Position numbers and translations under genes: made by a program
Notes under the pieces: model-generated
Told to the model about the DNA's origin: nothing
Databases searched by the model: none
Seen by the model: only the letters and a program-made list of their open reading frames with translations
Assembly: GCF_002086815.1 (NCBI RefSeq)
Contig: NZ_MVID01000005.1
Location: 62,001-126,000, forward strand
DNA length: 64,000 nucleotides
Direction of reading: 5' to 3'
Source: Mycolicibacterium parafortuitum
Lineage (GTDB): Bacteria; Actinomycetota; Actinomycetes; Mycobacteriales; Mycobacteriaceae
In this document: piece after piece, positions 45,229 to 53,480 of the stretch
Numbering within the stretch: the first letter of the stretch is position 1
Layout of the letters: every line of letters begins with the position of its first letter

Positions 45229-47481
45229 GTGGCTGACGAGTTGGGCAGGTTTCGGGTCCTGAACTCGAAACCTGTCAATCTCGACGGGTTCAGCGTCCCC
45301 GACGCCGCACTCGGGCTGGTCGCGATGAGCAGCCCGCACGACCCGTCGCCCTCGCTGACGATCCAGTGGGGCGACGGTGGTCCGCGCGTCACAGAACTCG
45401 ACGGCAAGGACATCGCCGAATTCGACGTCATCGACGAGTTCATCGCCCGGTACGGCATCGATCTCGCCGTCGCCGACGAGGCGATGGCGCTCGATGACGA
45501 GACGTTGGCGCGCATGGTGGTCGACATCAATGTGCCGCGGGCGGAGGTGGTGCGGCTGATCGGCGGCACCACCCCCGCCAAGCTCGCCCGTGTCGTCGCG
45601 CTGCTGTCACCGGTGGAGATGCAGATGGCGATGGTCAAGATGCGGGCCCGCCGCACGCCGAGCAACCAGGCGCACGTCACCAACCAGCTCGACGATCCGC
45701 TGCTGATCGCCGCCGACGCGGCCAGTGCGGTCGCCTATGGCTTCCGTGAGGTGGAGACGACGGTGCCGGTGCTCGGCGATGCGCCGTCGAACGCGGTGGC
45801 GTTGCTGATCGGTTCGCAGGTCGGGGCGCCCGGCGCGATGGCGCAGTGCTCCATCGAAGAGGCGCTCGAGCTGCGGCTCGGTTTGCGTGGGCTGACCAGC
45901 TACGCCGAGACCATCTCCATCTACGGCACCGAGCAGGTGTTCACCGACGGTGACGACACCCCGTTCAGCAAGGCGATCCTGACCTCGGCGTACGCGTCCC
46001 GCGGCCTGAAGATGCGGGTGACCAGCGGCGGCGGTGCCGAAGTCCTGATGGGTGCGGCGCAGATGTGCTCGATCCTGTATCTGGAGTCCCGCTGCGTCTC
46101 GCTGGCGCGGGCGCTGGGATCCCAGGGGGTGCAGAACGGCGGTATCGACGGGGTCGGTGTGGTCGCGTCGGTACCGGAGGGCATGAAGGAACTGCTCGCC
46201 GAGAACCTGATGGTGATGCTGCGCGATCTCGAGTCGTGCGCGGGCAACGACAACCTAATCTCCGAATCGGATATCCGGCGCAGTGCGCACACCCTGCCGG
46301 TACTGCTGGCCGGTGCGGACTTCATCTTCTCCGGGTTCGGCTCCATCCCGCGCTACGACAACGCGTTCGCGCTGTCGAACTTCAACGCCGACGACATGGA
46401 CGACTTCCTTGTGCTGCAACGCGACTGGGGCGCCGACGGCGGCCTGCGCACCGTGTCGCCGCAGCATCTGGAGACGGTGCGGCGGCGGGCGGCCAAGGCG
46501 GTTCAGGCCGTCTACCGGGACCTGGGCCTGGCCGACTACGACGACGCCCGTGTCGAGCAAGTGGTGGCCGCCAACGGTTCCCGCGATCTTCCCGCCGGCC
46601 ATCCGAAGATGGTCGCCGAAGCGGCGGCCTCCATCGAGGCACGGCAGTTGACGGTGTTCGACGTGATCGCCTCGCTGCACCGCACCGGCTTCGCCGAGGA
46701 GGCCGAGGCGATCACCACTCTGACCCGGGAGCGGTTGCGCGGGGATCAGCTGCAGACCTCGGCGATCTTCGACGAGCAGTTCCGGGTGCTGTCCAAGATC
46801 ACCGACCCGAACGACTACCGCGGCCCGGCAACCGGTTACGCCATCACCGATGCGCGGCGCGCCGAGATCGACGGGATCCGGCAGGCCCGAAGCGGGGCCG
46901 AGCTGACCGTCGACCAGGAGCACCACCGCGGTCACGTGCTTGTCACCGAGGTCGAACCCGCGCAGCAGGGCAGCGATCCGAGGGAGGTCTGCGTCGGGCT
47001 GTCGCCGGCCTGGGGCCGCAGCGTGTGGCTCACGCTGTGCGGCCTGACCGTCGGTGAGGTGCTGCGGCAGATCGCGGCGGGGCTGGAAGAGGAGGGCTGC
47101 ATCGCCCGCACGGTGCGGGTCCGCTCCACCATCGACACCGGCCTGATCGGGTTGACCGCGGCCCGGCTGTCGGGGTCCGGCATCGGAATCGGCTTGCAGG
47201 GCAAAGGGACTGCGTTGATCCATCGCCGCGACCTGGCGCCGCTGGCGAATCTGGAATTGTTCAGCGTCGCGCCGCTGCTGACCGCGAAGATGTATCGCGA
47301 ACTCGGTAAGAACGCCGCGCGCCACGCCAAGGGGATGGCCCCGGTGCCGATCTTCACCGGCGGCACGGACGAGTCCATCTCGGCGCGCTATCACGCCCGG
47401 GCGGTGGCGCTCGTCGCGCTGGAGCGCGAGGCGTGCGAGCCGGGCCGACCGCCGGTCACGGTGAAGGTGGGGAATCCATGA
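45229..47481 (+). CDS. pduCD: B12-dependent diol (propanediol/glycerol) dehydratase, fused large and medium subunits
   Basis: 750 residues from GTG at 45229 (AGGAAGG 8 bp upstream). Residues 1-~555 align by eye along the whole length with PduC: KPVNLDGF, ELDGKDIAEFDVIDEFIARYGI, MRARRTPSNQAHVTNQ (active-site His), CSIEEALELRLGLRGLTSYAETIS (active-site Glu), GNDN and DFIFSGFGSIP. Residues ~575-750 match PduD: VLVTEVEPAQQG, RLSGSGIGIGLQGKGTALIHRRDLAPLANLELF, KNAARHAKG. The N-terminal encapsulation helix of normal PduD is absent at the junction. It converts 1,2-propanediol to propionaldehyde (or glycerol to 3-hydroxypropionaldehyde) with adenosylcobalamin. Confidence 0.93.
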   Translation: MADELGRFRVLNSKPVNLDGFSVPDAALGLVAMSSPHDPSPSLTIQWGDGGPRVTELDGKDIAEFDVIDEFIARYGIDLAVADEAMALDDETLARMVVDINVPRAEVVRLIGGTTPAKLARVVALLSPVEMQMAMVKMRARRTPSNQAHVTNQLDDPLLIAADAASAVAYGFREVETTVPVLGDAPSNAVALLIGSQVGAPGAMAQCSIEEALELRLGLRGLTSYAETISIYGTEQVFTDGDDTPFSKAILTSAYASRGLKMRVTSGGGAEVLMGAAQMCSILYLESRCVSLARALGSQGVQNGGIDGVGVVASVPEGMKELLAENLMVMLRDLESCAGNDNLISESDIRRSAHTLPVLLAGADFIFSGFGSIPRYDNAFALSNFNADDMDDFLVLQRDWGADGGLRTVSPQHLETVRRRAAKAVQAVYRDLGLADYDDARVEQVVAANGSRDLPAGHPKMVAEAAASIEARQLTVFDVIASLHRTGFAEEAEAITTLTRERLRGDQLQTSAIFDEQFRVLSKITDPNDYRGPATGYAITDARRAEIDGIRQARSGAELTVDQEHHRGHVLVTEVEPAQQGSDPREVCVGLSPAWGRSVWLTLCGLTVGEVLRQIAAGLEEEGCIARTVRVRSTIDTGLIGLTAARLSGSGIGIGLQGKGTALIHRRDLAPLANLELFSVAPLLTAKMYRELGKNAARHAKGMAPVPIFTGGTDESISARYHARAVALVALEREACEPGRPPVTVKVGNP

Positions 47482-47807
47482 ACGAGATAACCGTCCAGAA
47501 TGCCGTCGACGGCAAACTCGGTCTCGGGGATCTGCGGATGGATCCGGCCGTACTCAAACATCAGGCGGACGTCGCGCGGATGGGCGGGAACCCGCAACTC
47601 GCCGAGAACTTCCTGCGGGCAGCAGAATTGGCCACCATCGACGACGAACAGGTGATGGCGCTGTACGAGGCGCTGCGGCCCCATCGGTCGACGGCGGTCG
47701 AGCTGGCGCAGCTGCAGGAGTCGCTGATCGCCCGGGGGGCACCGCGATGTGCCGCGCTCGTCGAGCAGGCCGCCGTTGTCTACGCTCGGCGCGGATTGCT
47801 GCGTTGA
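47478..47807 (+). CDS. pduE: Diol dehydratase small subunit
   Basis: 109 residues from ATG at 47478, overlapping the upstream stop (ATGA). It aligns with the core of PduE (LRMDPAVLKHQADVARMGGNPQLAENFLRAAEL, YEALRPHRST, AALVEQAAVVYARRGLL). Normal PduE is about 170 residues. The ~60 N-terminal residues, including its encapsulation-type helix, are missing here. It completes the alpha-beta-gamma dehydratase. Confidence 0.9.
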   Translation: MNEITVQNAVDGKLGLGDLRMDPAVLKHQADVARMGGNPQLAENFLRAAELATIDDEQVMALYEALRPHRSTAVELAQLQESLIARGAPRCAALVEQAAVVYARRGLLR

Positions 47808-49510
47808 CGCCTGCGCGTACGGTCGCCGGCATCGACATCGGCAACCACACGACCGAGATCGTGCTGGCCCGCGTGCGTGACGGGGCGGTGACCACGGTCG
47901 CGCACGGACAGGCTCCGACCCGGGGCCGCAAGGGGAGCGCCGAATCCCTGCAAGGGGCGGCCGCGTTGCTGCACAAAGTGGAGGTGGACGCCGGCTGCCG
48001 CGCCGACGAACTGCTCTTGTCGGCGTTACGGCCCGTCGACACCGCCACTGCGCCGATACCGCCCGCCTACTCACCGTCGGCCCCCGTGCGCAGCGTGCGG
48101 CGTCCCGATGCGTCCACGCCGGCAGGATCCGGACATGGTGTCGGAGCGCATGTTCGGCTCGCTGATCTGCAATCCGATGTCCTCGACGGGCCTGTCGTGA
48201 TCTCGGTGGACGAGAGCACCGACTTCGAGGTGGCGGCGCGGGAGATCAACTCGGCCGTCGCGCGTGGCTGGCGGGTCTGCGGCGTACTCGCCGCCCAGGA
48301 CGACGCGGTGCTGATCAGCAACCGGATCACGGTGGACGTGCCCGTGGTCGACGAGGTGGACCTGACGGGTTTGGAGCGCGGTGCGCTCGTCGCCGTCGAG
48401 GTGGTCGAGCAGGGCCGGTCCTACCGGGCGATGGCGGATCCGATCGCGCTGTCGTCGGCGCTTCGGCTGCCGCCGGACAGACTGGTCGACGTCGCCGAAT
48501 TCTGCCGTGAGCTCGCCGATTCCGCAGCGATCGCGGTGACCCCGCGCACCGGCGCGCCCCCGCCACCGGAACCCGACGACGACTACGTCGACGTCAGGGT
48601 GGACGGGGCCGCGGTGCGCTACACCCCGGCCGACGCGCACCCGGTGCTGCGTCGCTCGGTCCCGGGGTGCGTGACCGGTCTCCGGTTGCGCGCGGTGCCC
48701 ACCGCAGCCGACGGCCTGGCCGTCCACGACGCGTTCTTCACCGACCTCGCGTCGATCGACAACGGGGCGTGGCTGCGCCGCGGCGTCGCCGATACACAGG
48801 GCACCGTGGTGGCGCTTCTGGCAGCCGAGGAAGCCGCGGACGCAGCCCACACCCTCAGCGAGCTGACCGGTCGCCCCGCGCGCACGTTGAGCTCCGAACC
48901 GGAGGCGGCCGCCTGGGGCGCGCGCACCACTCCCGGCATACCCGCGGGTTCGGCGGTCTGCGATATCGGCGGCGGCACAGTGGATGTGATCGGGGCCGAC
49001 TGCACGGTGGTCGCCGCGGGAGCGGGTGAGTCCATCACGGTCGCGGTCGCGCGGGTACTGGGCATCCCGCTCGCGCTGGCCGAGACCGTCAAGCGGAGCC
49101 CGGCGATCCGGGTGGAGGGCCCGCACGTCGCGCATGAGGAGGACGGGCGGCGCGTCTTCCTCAACGCCCCGGCGTCGTCGGACGCGATCGGCAGGCTGTG
49201 CACGCGCGGGAGCGCGGGGTTGGTGCCCTTCTCGAATCGGCTGGCGGCCGAGGAATGGCGCAGCCTGCGGTTGGCGATCAAACAGGAGACCGTCGCGGCG
49301 AACATCGCCCGCTGCCTCGCCGCGTTCGAAAGACCGCCCACCGCAATGGTGTTGGCCGGCGGAGGCGCACTTGACGACGAGCTGATGCGGACCGTCGGCG
49401 AGACGCTGCGCGGTGTCCCCATCGTGGTGGGACGCGCCGACATCGACGGGGTGCACGGACCGCGATTCGCGGTGGCGCGCGGGTTGGTCGCTATGTACGC
49501 GCAGCGGTGA
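47804..49510 (+). CDS. pduG: Diol dehydratase reactivase large subunit (DdrA/PduG)
   Basis: 568 residues from TTG at 47804, overlapping pduE by 4 bases. Hsp70/actin-like ATPase motifs: VAGIDIGNHTTEIVLARV at the start (phosphate 1), SAVCDIGGGTVDVIG (phosphate 2, ~385) and AMVLAGGGALDDEL (adenosine, ~520). It exchanges damaged cobalamin on the dehydratase using ATP. The usual small partner PduH/DdrB is not encoded here, and no adenosyltransferase is adjacent. The 3' end overlaps the convergent lactamase-fold gene by 20 bases. Confidence 0.9.
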   Translation: MTPARTVAGIDIGNHTTEIVLARVRDGAVTTVAHGQAPTRGRKGSAESLQGAAALLHKVEVDAGCRADELLLSALRPVDTATAPIPPAYSPSAPVRSVRRPDASTPAGSGHGVGAHVRLADLQSDVLDGPVVISVDESTDFEVAAREINSAVARGWRVCGVLAAQDDAVLISNRITVDVPVVDEVDLTGLERGALVAVEVVEQGRSYRAMADPIALSSALRLPPDRLVDVAEFCRELADSAAIAVTPRTGAPPPPEPDDDYVDVRVDGAAVRYTPADAHPVLRRSVPGCVTGLRLRAVPTAADGLAVHDAFFTDLASIDNGAWLRRGVADTQGTVVALLAAEEAADAAHTLSELTGRPARTLSSEPEAAAWGARTTPGIPAGSAVCDIGGGTVDVIGADCTVVAAGAGESITVAVARVLGIPLALAETVKRSPAIRVEGPHVAHEEDGRRVFLNAPASSDAIGRLCTRGSAGLVPFSNRLAAEEWRSLRLAIKQETVAANIARCLAAFERPPTAMVLAGGGALDDELMRTVGETLRGVPIVVGRADIDGVHGPRFAVARGLVAMYAQR

Positions 49511-50138
49511 GCAGACCGTCGACCGCGTGCGCGATGTGCCCGCGCCAGGTGCCCGCGTCGATCCGGTGCACCGCCGAATCACCCTGGAAAGCACTGGAGA
49601 TCACGTAGTCGGGGGTCAGCTCGGCGAGGGTGCGCAGGCTTTCGGCGATCGTTTCGGCGTCGGCCGGCTGGTGGAATCCCTCGATGTAGCCGGCCTGCCA
49701 ATGTCCCTGCGGACTGCAGAACAGGGTGTCGCCGGTGAACAGGTACCGGCCGTCTGCGCCGTCGACCAGGTAGCAGACCGCGCCGGGGGAGTGGCCGGGG
49801 GTCGGCACGATCTCGACGCCGTTGTAGTCGACGTAGCGCCCGGTGACCGGCACGTCGACGTGCGCGTGCTTGCTGATGTCGGTCAGGTCGTCCTTGGGGG
49901 CGTGCAGCGTGGAGCCGAACCGCTCGGCGATGCGGGTCAGCATCGGACCTGCCTCGTCGCGGTGTGACAGGTACTGGTCGTCGACGCCGCCGAGGCCGGC
50001 GAGGTCGTCGAACTCCGCGTCGGTGGCGGGCGAGTAGAAGAGCACGTTCGACGGCCGCCACAGGTAGGCGTGTGTCGTCAGGCCCGGAAACGGTGAGTCG
50101 GTGCGGGTTTCCCAGAGATCGGTGAGTACTTGTTTCAT
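49491..50138 (-). CDS. Metallo-beta-lactamase-fold protein with altered metal motif
   Basis: 215 residues from ATG at 50138. The fold is supported by TPGHSPGAVCYLVD (third metal His, ~110) and YLFTGDTLFCSPQG (~130). The usual HxHxDH is replaced by SHRDEAG (~62), losing the second His and the Asp-His pair. It may bind one metal or none, or be a non-hydrolytic member. A TTG at 50162 would add 8 residues. Not obviously linked to the dehydratase operon. Confidence 0.7.
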   Translation of the reverse strand: MKQVLTDLWETRTDSPFPGLTTHAYLWRPSNVLFYSPATDAEFDDLAGLGGVDDQYLSHRDEAGPMLTRIAERFGSTLHAPKDDLTDISKHAHVDVPVTGRYVDYNGVEIVPTPGHSPGAVCYLVDGADGRYLFTGDTLFCSPQGHWQAGYIEGFHQPADAETIAESLRTLAELTPDYVISSAFQGDSAVHRIDAGTWRGHIAHAVDGLLTAART

Positions 50139-50184
50139 GGATCCAGGCTGCAACCTCAACAATTGTTCAGGTCAAGATCTTCTG

Positions 50185-50246
50185 GCGAGCAGACGCAAAC
50201 TCCAGCGTGTCGGGTGGGACACGCCGGAGATTGTGACTGCTCGCGG
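50185..50246. repeat. Long imperfect palindrome (dispersed family, copy B)
   Basis: Left arm from 50185 (GGCGAGCAGACGCAAACTCC...) pairs with the right arm ending near 50246 over about 26 nt with about four mismatches around GGGTGGG. It sits just 3' of the LLM gene on the minus strand, a terminator position. The outer sequence is nearly identical to the element at 7688-7753. Confidence 0.65.
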
Positions 50247-50253
50247 AGGGAAC

Positions 50254-51129
50254 TCAGCCCAGCTCGGCCAACTGCTTCACCGCGGGGGCGATGCTGTCGA
50301 TCCACTTCGCCGGTGAACCGGTCGGCGGGAACACGATCACCTCGTCGATACCGAGCTTTGCGTAATCGCCCATGCTGCGAACGAATTCGTCCGCGGTGTC
50401 GGGCGCCGGGCTGAGGTCGTTGACCATGATCGTCTTGCGAATGGTGCTGTAGTCGCGGCCGAGCTTGTCGCAATGGTCGTTCAGCACGCGCAGCTTGTGG
50501 GCGACCTCGTCGGGCGAAGTGCCGGACAGGTTGCACGCGTCGCCGTACTGGGCGACCAGTCGCAGCGTCTTGCGCTCTCCGCCACCTCCGATCAGCACCT
50601 TGGGCCGGTTGATCGGCTGCGGGTTGCACAGCGTCTCCTGCAGTTGGTAGTGCTTGCCCTCGAATGCGCCGTTGTTGTCGGGGTCCCACATCTGGTCGCA
50701 GATCTGCAGCGCTTCCTCAAGCCGTTCGAACCGCTCCGAGATCGGCGGATACGGCACGCCCAGGCCGACGTGCTCGCGTTCGAACCATGCCGCGCCGATA
50801 CCCAGCACCGCGCGGCCACCGGACAATACATCCACCGTCGTCACGGTCTTCGCGAGCATGCCGGGGTGCCGGTAGGTCACCCCGGTGACGAGCAGCCCGA
50901 GGCTGATCCGTGAGGTGTGCCCGGCGAGGTATCCGAGCAATGTGTAGCCCTCCAGCATGTTGGCTTCCGCGGGCAGCCCCGTGGGCTCGATCTGGAAGAA
51001 GTGGTCCATGAACCACAGGGAGTTCGCGCCTGCCGCTTCCGCGGCCGTGCCGACCTTGGCGAGTTCGGGACCGATCGCCGCGGTGCCACCGTCGATGTCG
51101 AGAATGGGAATGCTGAGTCCGAGATCCAT
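50254..51129 (-). CDS. LLM class F420-dependent oxidoreductase
   Basis: 291 residues. Bacterial luciferase-like TIM barrel: LGLSIPILDIDGG, NSLWFMDHFFQI (~37), RISLGLLVTGVTYRHPGMLAKTVTTVDVLSGGRAVLGIGAAW (~75-115), and PKVLIGGGGERKTLRLVAQYGDACNL (~180). Mycobacterial members use coenzyme F420. Substrate unknown. A likely terminator lies downstream. Confidence 0.83.
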   Translation of the reverse strand: MDLGLSIPILDIDGGTAAIGPELAKVGTAAEAAGANSLWFMDHFFQIEPTGLPAEANMLEGYTLLGYLAGHTSRISLGLLVTGVTYRHPGMLAKTVTTVDVLSGGRAVLGIGAAWFEREHVGLGVPYPPISERFERLEEALQICDQMWDPDNNGAFEGKHYQLQETLCNPQPINRPKVLIGGGGERKTLRLVAQYGDACNLSGTSPDEVAHKLRVLNDHCDKLGRDYSTIRKTIMVNDLSPAPDTADEFVRSMGDYAKLGIDEVIVFPPTGSPAKWIDSIAPAVKQLAELG

Positions 51130-51178
51130 GTCCGATTCAAGACGTTATCCGGGGCGGTCATTCCGGTTTGGCAGCAAT

Positions 51179-52261
51179 TCAGCCGCGGGGCGAAGAACCG
51201 CCAAGGCCGGGGACGATGTCGTCGAGGCTGAACCGCACGGGCTGATCGAGCTGCTCGTAGGTGCACGACCGTGGCTCCCGGTCCGGTCGCCAGCGATTGA
51301 ATTGCGCTGTGTGCCGGAACCTTCGGCCTTCCATATGGTCGTAGCGCACCTCGACGACCCGCTCGGGCCGCAACGGGACGAACGACAGATCCTTGCCGGC
51401 GTTCCACCTCGACCCGCCACCGTGGCGGCGCGCCACGTCCGGGTCGACGTGGGCCGCCCAGTTCCACGGGTGTTCGTCGAACGTGGTCACCAGCGGCTGC
51501 AACTCGGCGAACAGTTCCCGCCGGCGCGCCATCGGGAACGCCCCGATCACCCCGACCGACGCCAGCGAGCCGTCGGCGTCGTAGAGCCCCAGCAGTAGCG
51601 ACCCGACCGCGTCGCCGCCGGACTTGTGCAGCCGGTAGCCCGCCACCACGCAGTCGGCCGTCCGCTGGTGCTTGATCTTGAACATCGTCCGCTTATCCGG
51701 CAGGTACAGCCCGTCGAGCGGTTTGGCGATCACCCCGTCCAGCCCGGCGCCCTCGAACTCGTCGAACCACACCTCGGCGGTGCCGCGGTCCAGCGTCGCC
51801 GGCGTGACGTGGAAGGTCGGCCCGGCGCCTGCCAGCGCGTCGACCAGTGCCGCGCGCCGCTCGTGGAACGGCCGCGACGTGAGGTCGGAATCGCCGAGAG
51901 CCAGCAGATCGAACGCGATGAACGACGCCGGCGTCCTACCGGCCAGCATCGCGACCCGCGACGCCGCCGGATGCAGCCGCAGTTGCAGCGCCTCGAAGTC
52001 GAGCCGGCCGTCGGTGGCGATGACGATCTCGCCGTCGACCACGCAGCGCTGCGGCAGTTCTGCCAGGGCCGCGGCGACGAGCTCGGGGAAGTACCGGGTC
52101 ATCGGTCGTTCGTTGCGGCTGCCGAGTTCCACCTCGTCGCCGTCGCGGAACACGATCGAGCGGAACCCGTCCCACTTCGGCTCATAGGACGCACCCGTCG
52201 GAATCTCTCCCACCGATTTCGACAGCATCGGGGACACGGGTGGCATCACGGGCAGCCTCAC
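51179..52261 (-). CDS. ligC: ATP-dependent DNA ligase LigC
   Basis: 360 residues from GTG at 52261 (ATG at 52246 is an alternative). Motif I EPKWDGFRS (adenylated Lys ~residue 29), motif III SFIAFDLLAL, motif IV GLDGVIAKPL, motif V MFKIKHQRTADCVVAGY, and a C-terminal OB domain (HGGGSRWNAGKDLSFVPLRPERVVEVRYDHMEG). Size and order fit the mycobacterial LigC family, which joins nicks and has been tied to base-excision or end-joining repair. Starts 35 bp from the HtrA-like gene end, same strand. Confidence 0.87.
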   Translation of the reverse strand: MRLPVMPPVSPMLSKSVGEIPTGASYEPKWDGFRSIVFRDGDEVELGSRNERPMTRYFPELVAAALAELPQRCVVDGEIVIATDGRLDFEALQLRLHPAASRVAMLAGRTPASFIAFDLLALGDSDLTSRPFHERRAALVDALAGAGPTFHVTPATLDRGTAEVWFDEFEGAGLDGVIAKPLDGLYLPDKRTMFKIKHQRTADCVVAGYRLHKSGGDAVGSLLLGLYDADGSLASVGVIGAFPMARRRELFAELQPLVTTFDEHPWNWAAHVDPDVARRHGGGSRWNAGKDLSFVPLRPERVVEVRYDHMEGRRFRHTAQFNRWRPDREPRSCTYEQLDQPVRFSLDDIVPGLGGSSPRG

Positions 52262-52296
52262 CGCTTCATTGTGGACACCCGGGGCGTGTCCAGGGT

Positions 52297-53364
52297 TCAA
52301 CCACCGCGCGATCCGACGGTCACTTGCAACGTGACGCGCTGTCCACCGCGCATCACCACCAGCGACTGCGGTGTCCCGGGTCGGCTGCGACGCAGCGCCC
52401 CGAGCAGATCCTCCACCGACTTCACCTGATCGTCGCCGAGGCCGACGATGACGTCTCCGGGGCGCACCCCCGCCGTAGACGCCGGGCTGTTGGGCTCGAC
52501 TCCGCGCACGAGCGCGCCGCTGTCGACCGGGACGCCGAGTTCGCGCCGGATCGCCGGGGTCAGCCGGCTCGTGGAGACGCCGAGGAACGGATGTGTCGCG
52601 CGGCCGGTGCGCAGCAGCTGTTCGGTGACGTCGAGGACCGTCGCGGTCGGGATCGCGAAGCCGAGCGACACCGCGCCGGCCGTCGGTGGAATGTAGGCCT
52701 CGTTGACCCCGACGACCCGTCCGTCCGCGTCGAGCAGCGCGCCGCCGGAGTTGCCGGGTGAGATGGACGCGTCGGTCTGGATGAGGTCCACCAGGGACGC
52801 GCTCTCCAGGGCAGAGTCCGGAATGTTGCGGTTGAGCCCGGAGATGATGCCCAGCGTCGCAGTGTTCTCGAACCCGAGTGGGCTCCCGATGGCGATGGCG
52901 ATGTCTCCCGGGCGAGGCAACTCGCTGCGGTACTCGGGCACTGGCAGGTTGCCACGCTCGGAGCGAACCACCGCCAGATCGGTCACCTCATCGGTGGCCA
53001 GCACCTGCCCGGTGACGCTGGCGCCATCGGCGAACCCGATCGTGACCTGCCGGGAGCTCCCGACGACGTGGGCGTTGGTGACGATGATGTCGGGACGGAG
53101 CACCACCCCGCTACCGACGCCGCCATCGATCTGGATGGTGACCACGCTGGGGCTGACCTGCTCCACCACATCGGCGAAGCCCGCCGCCAGGGGGCCGCCC
53201 GCCGGTGCCGCACCGGTTTGTGGGGCACCGGTCGGTACGGGGTCCGCGGAGGTCGTGTTCGCCGGCGGCGACGCCGACGTCGACCCATCCTGCGGTGCGG
53301 GCGCGCCGCACGCCGCCAACAACAGCACTGCCGCTCCCGTCGCGGCAACCGGTGCCCAATTCAC
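52297..53364 (-). CDS. HtrA/DegP-like trypsin-family serine protease lipoprotein with PDZ domain
   Basis: 355 residues. Lipobox LLAACG (Cys ~19), then a disordered Pro/Thr/Ala linker to ~60. Protease domain: VSPSVVTIQIDGG, TNAHVVG (His), TDLAVVRSE (Asp), DASISPGNSGGALLD (Ser), and a C-terminal PDZ domain (GALVRGVEPNSPASTAGVRPGDVIVGLGD, ~285-345). An extracytoplasmic, membrane-anchored quality-control protease. Both the triad and PDZ are intact. It is divergent from the GMC gene across a gap that holds the first shared 17-bp operator. Confidence 0.9.
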   Translation of the reverse strand: MNWAPVAATGAAVLLLAACGAPAPQDGSTSASPPANTTSADPVPTGAPQTGAAPAGGPLAAGFADVVEQVSPSVVTIQIDGGVGSGVVLRPDIIVTNAHVVGSSRQVTIGFADGASVTGQVLATDEVTDLAVVRSERGNLPVPEYRSELPRPGDIAIAIGSPLGFENTATLGIISGLNRNIPDSALESASLVDLIQTDASISPGNSGGALLDADGRVVGVNEAYIPPTAGAVSLGFAIPTATVLDVTEQLLRTGRATHPFLGVSTSRLTPAIRRELGVPVDSGALVRGVEPNSPASTAGVRPGDVIVGLGDDQVKSVEDLLGALRRSRPGTPQSLVVMRGGQRVTLQVTVGSRGG

Positions 53365-53440
53365 CTTGTCAAATTACCCGGCATCAGGTCGTGCCAAGCG
53401 TGCCGGCCGATCTCTGTACCGCAGCGCCCGGCGCCGCGTA

Positions 53441-53457
53441 CTATACGTTCGTACAGC
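53441..53457. promoter_or_regulatory. Shared 17-bp operator, site 1
   Basis: CTATACGTTCGTACAGC lies 24 bp upstream of the GMC oxidoreductase start. It matches T(G/A)TAC-N4-GTAC(A/T), found at three more divergent promoters in this cluster. Confidence 0.65.
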
Positions 53458-53480
53458 GCCCGGGCACGGAGAAACACGAG

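Noticed and set aside
43653-45683. Long open frame on the minus strand opposite the permease gene (676 codons, no stop)
   Set aside because: It is an antisense frame held open by high GC and codon bias. The composition is Arg/His/Glu-rich with no domain, and the sense permease is unambiguous. The same applies to several antisense frames over tgt (28420-29337) and hisC2.
45229-47481. Ethanolamine ammonia-lyase (EutBC) because an amine permease lies upstream
   Set aside because: Residue-by-residue similarity follows PduC and PduD throughout (ELDGK, RRTPSNQAHVTN, SGSGIGIGLQGKG). EutB and EutC lack these.
53205-53480. N-terminal extension of the GMC gene
   Set aside because: The frame is open upstream but overlaps the HtrA signal region antisense, crosses operator site 1 and lacks GMC homology before residue YIIAGAGSAG.
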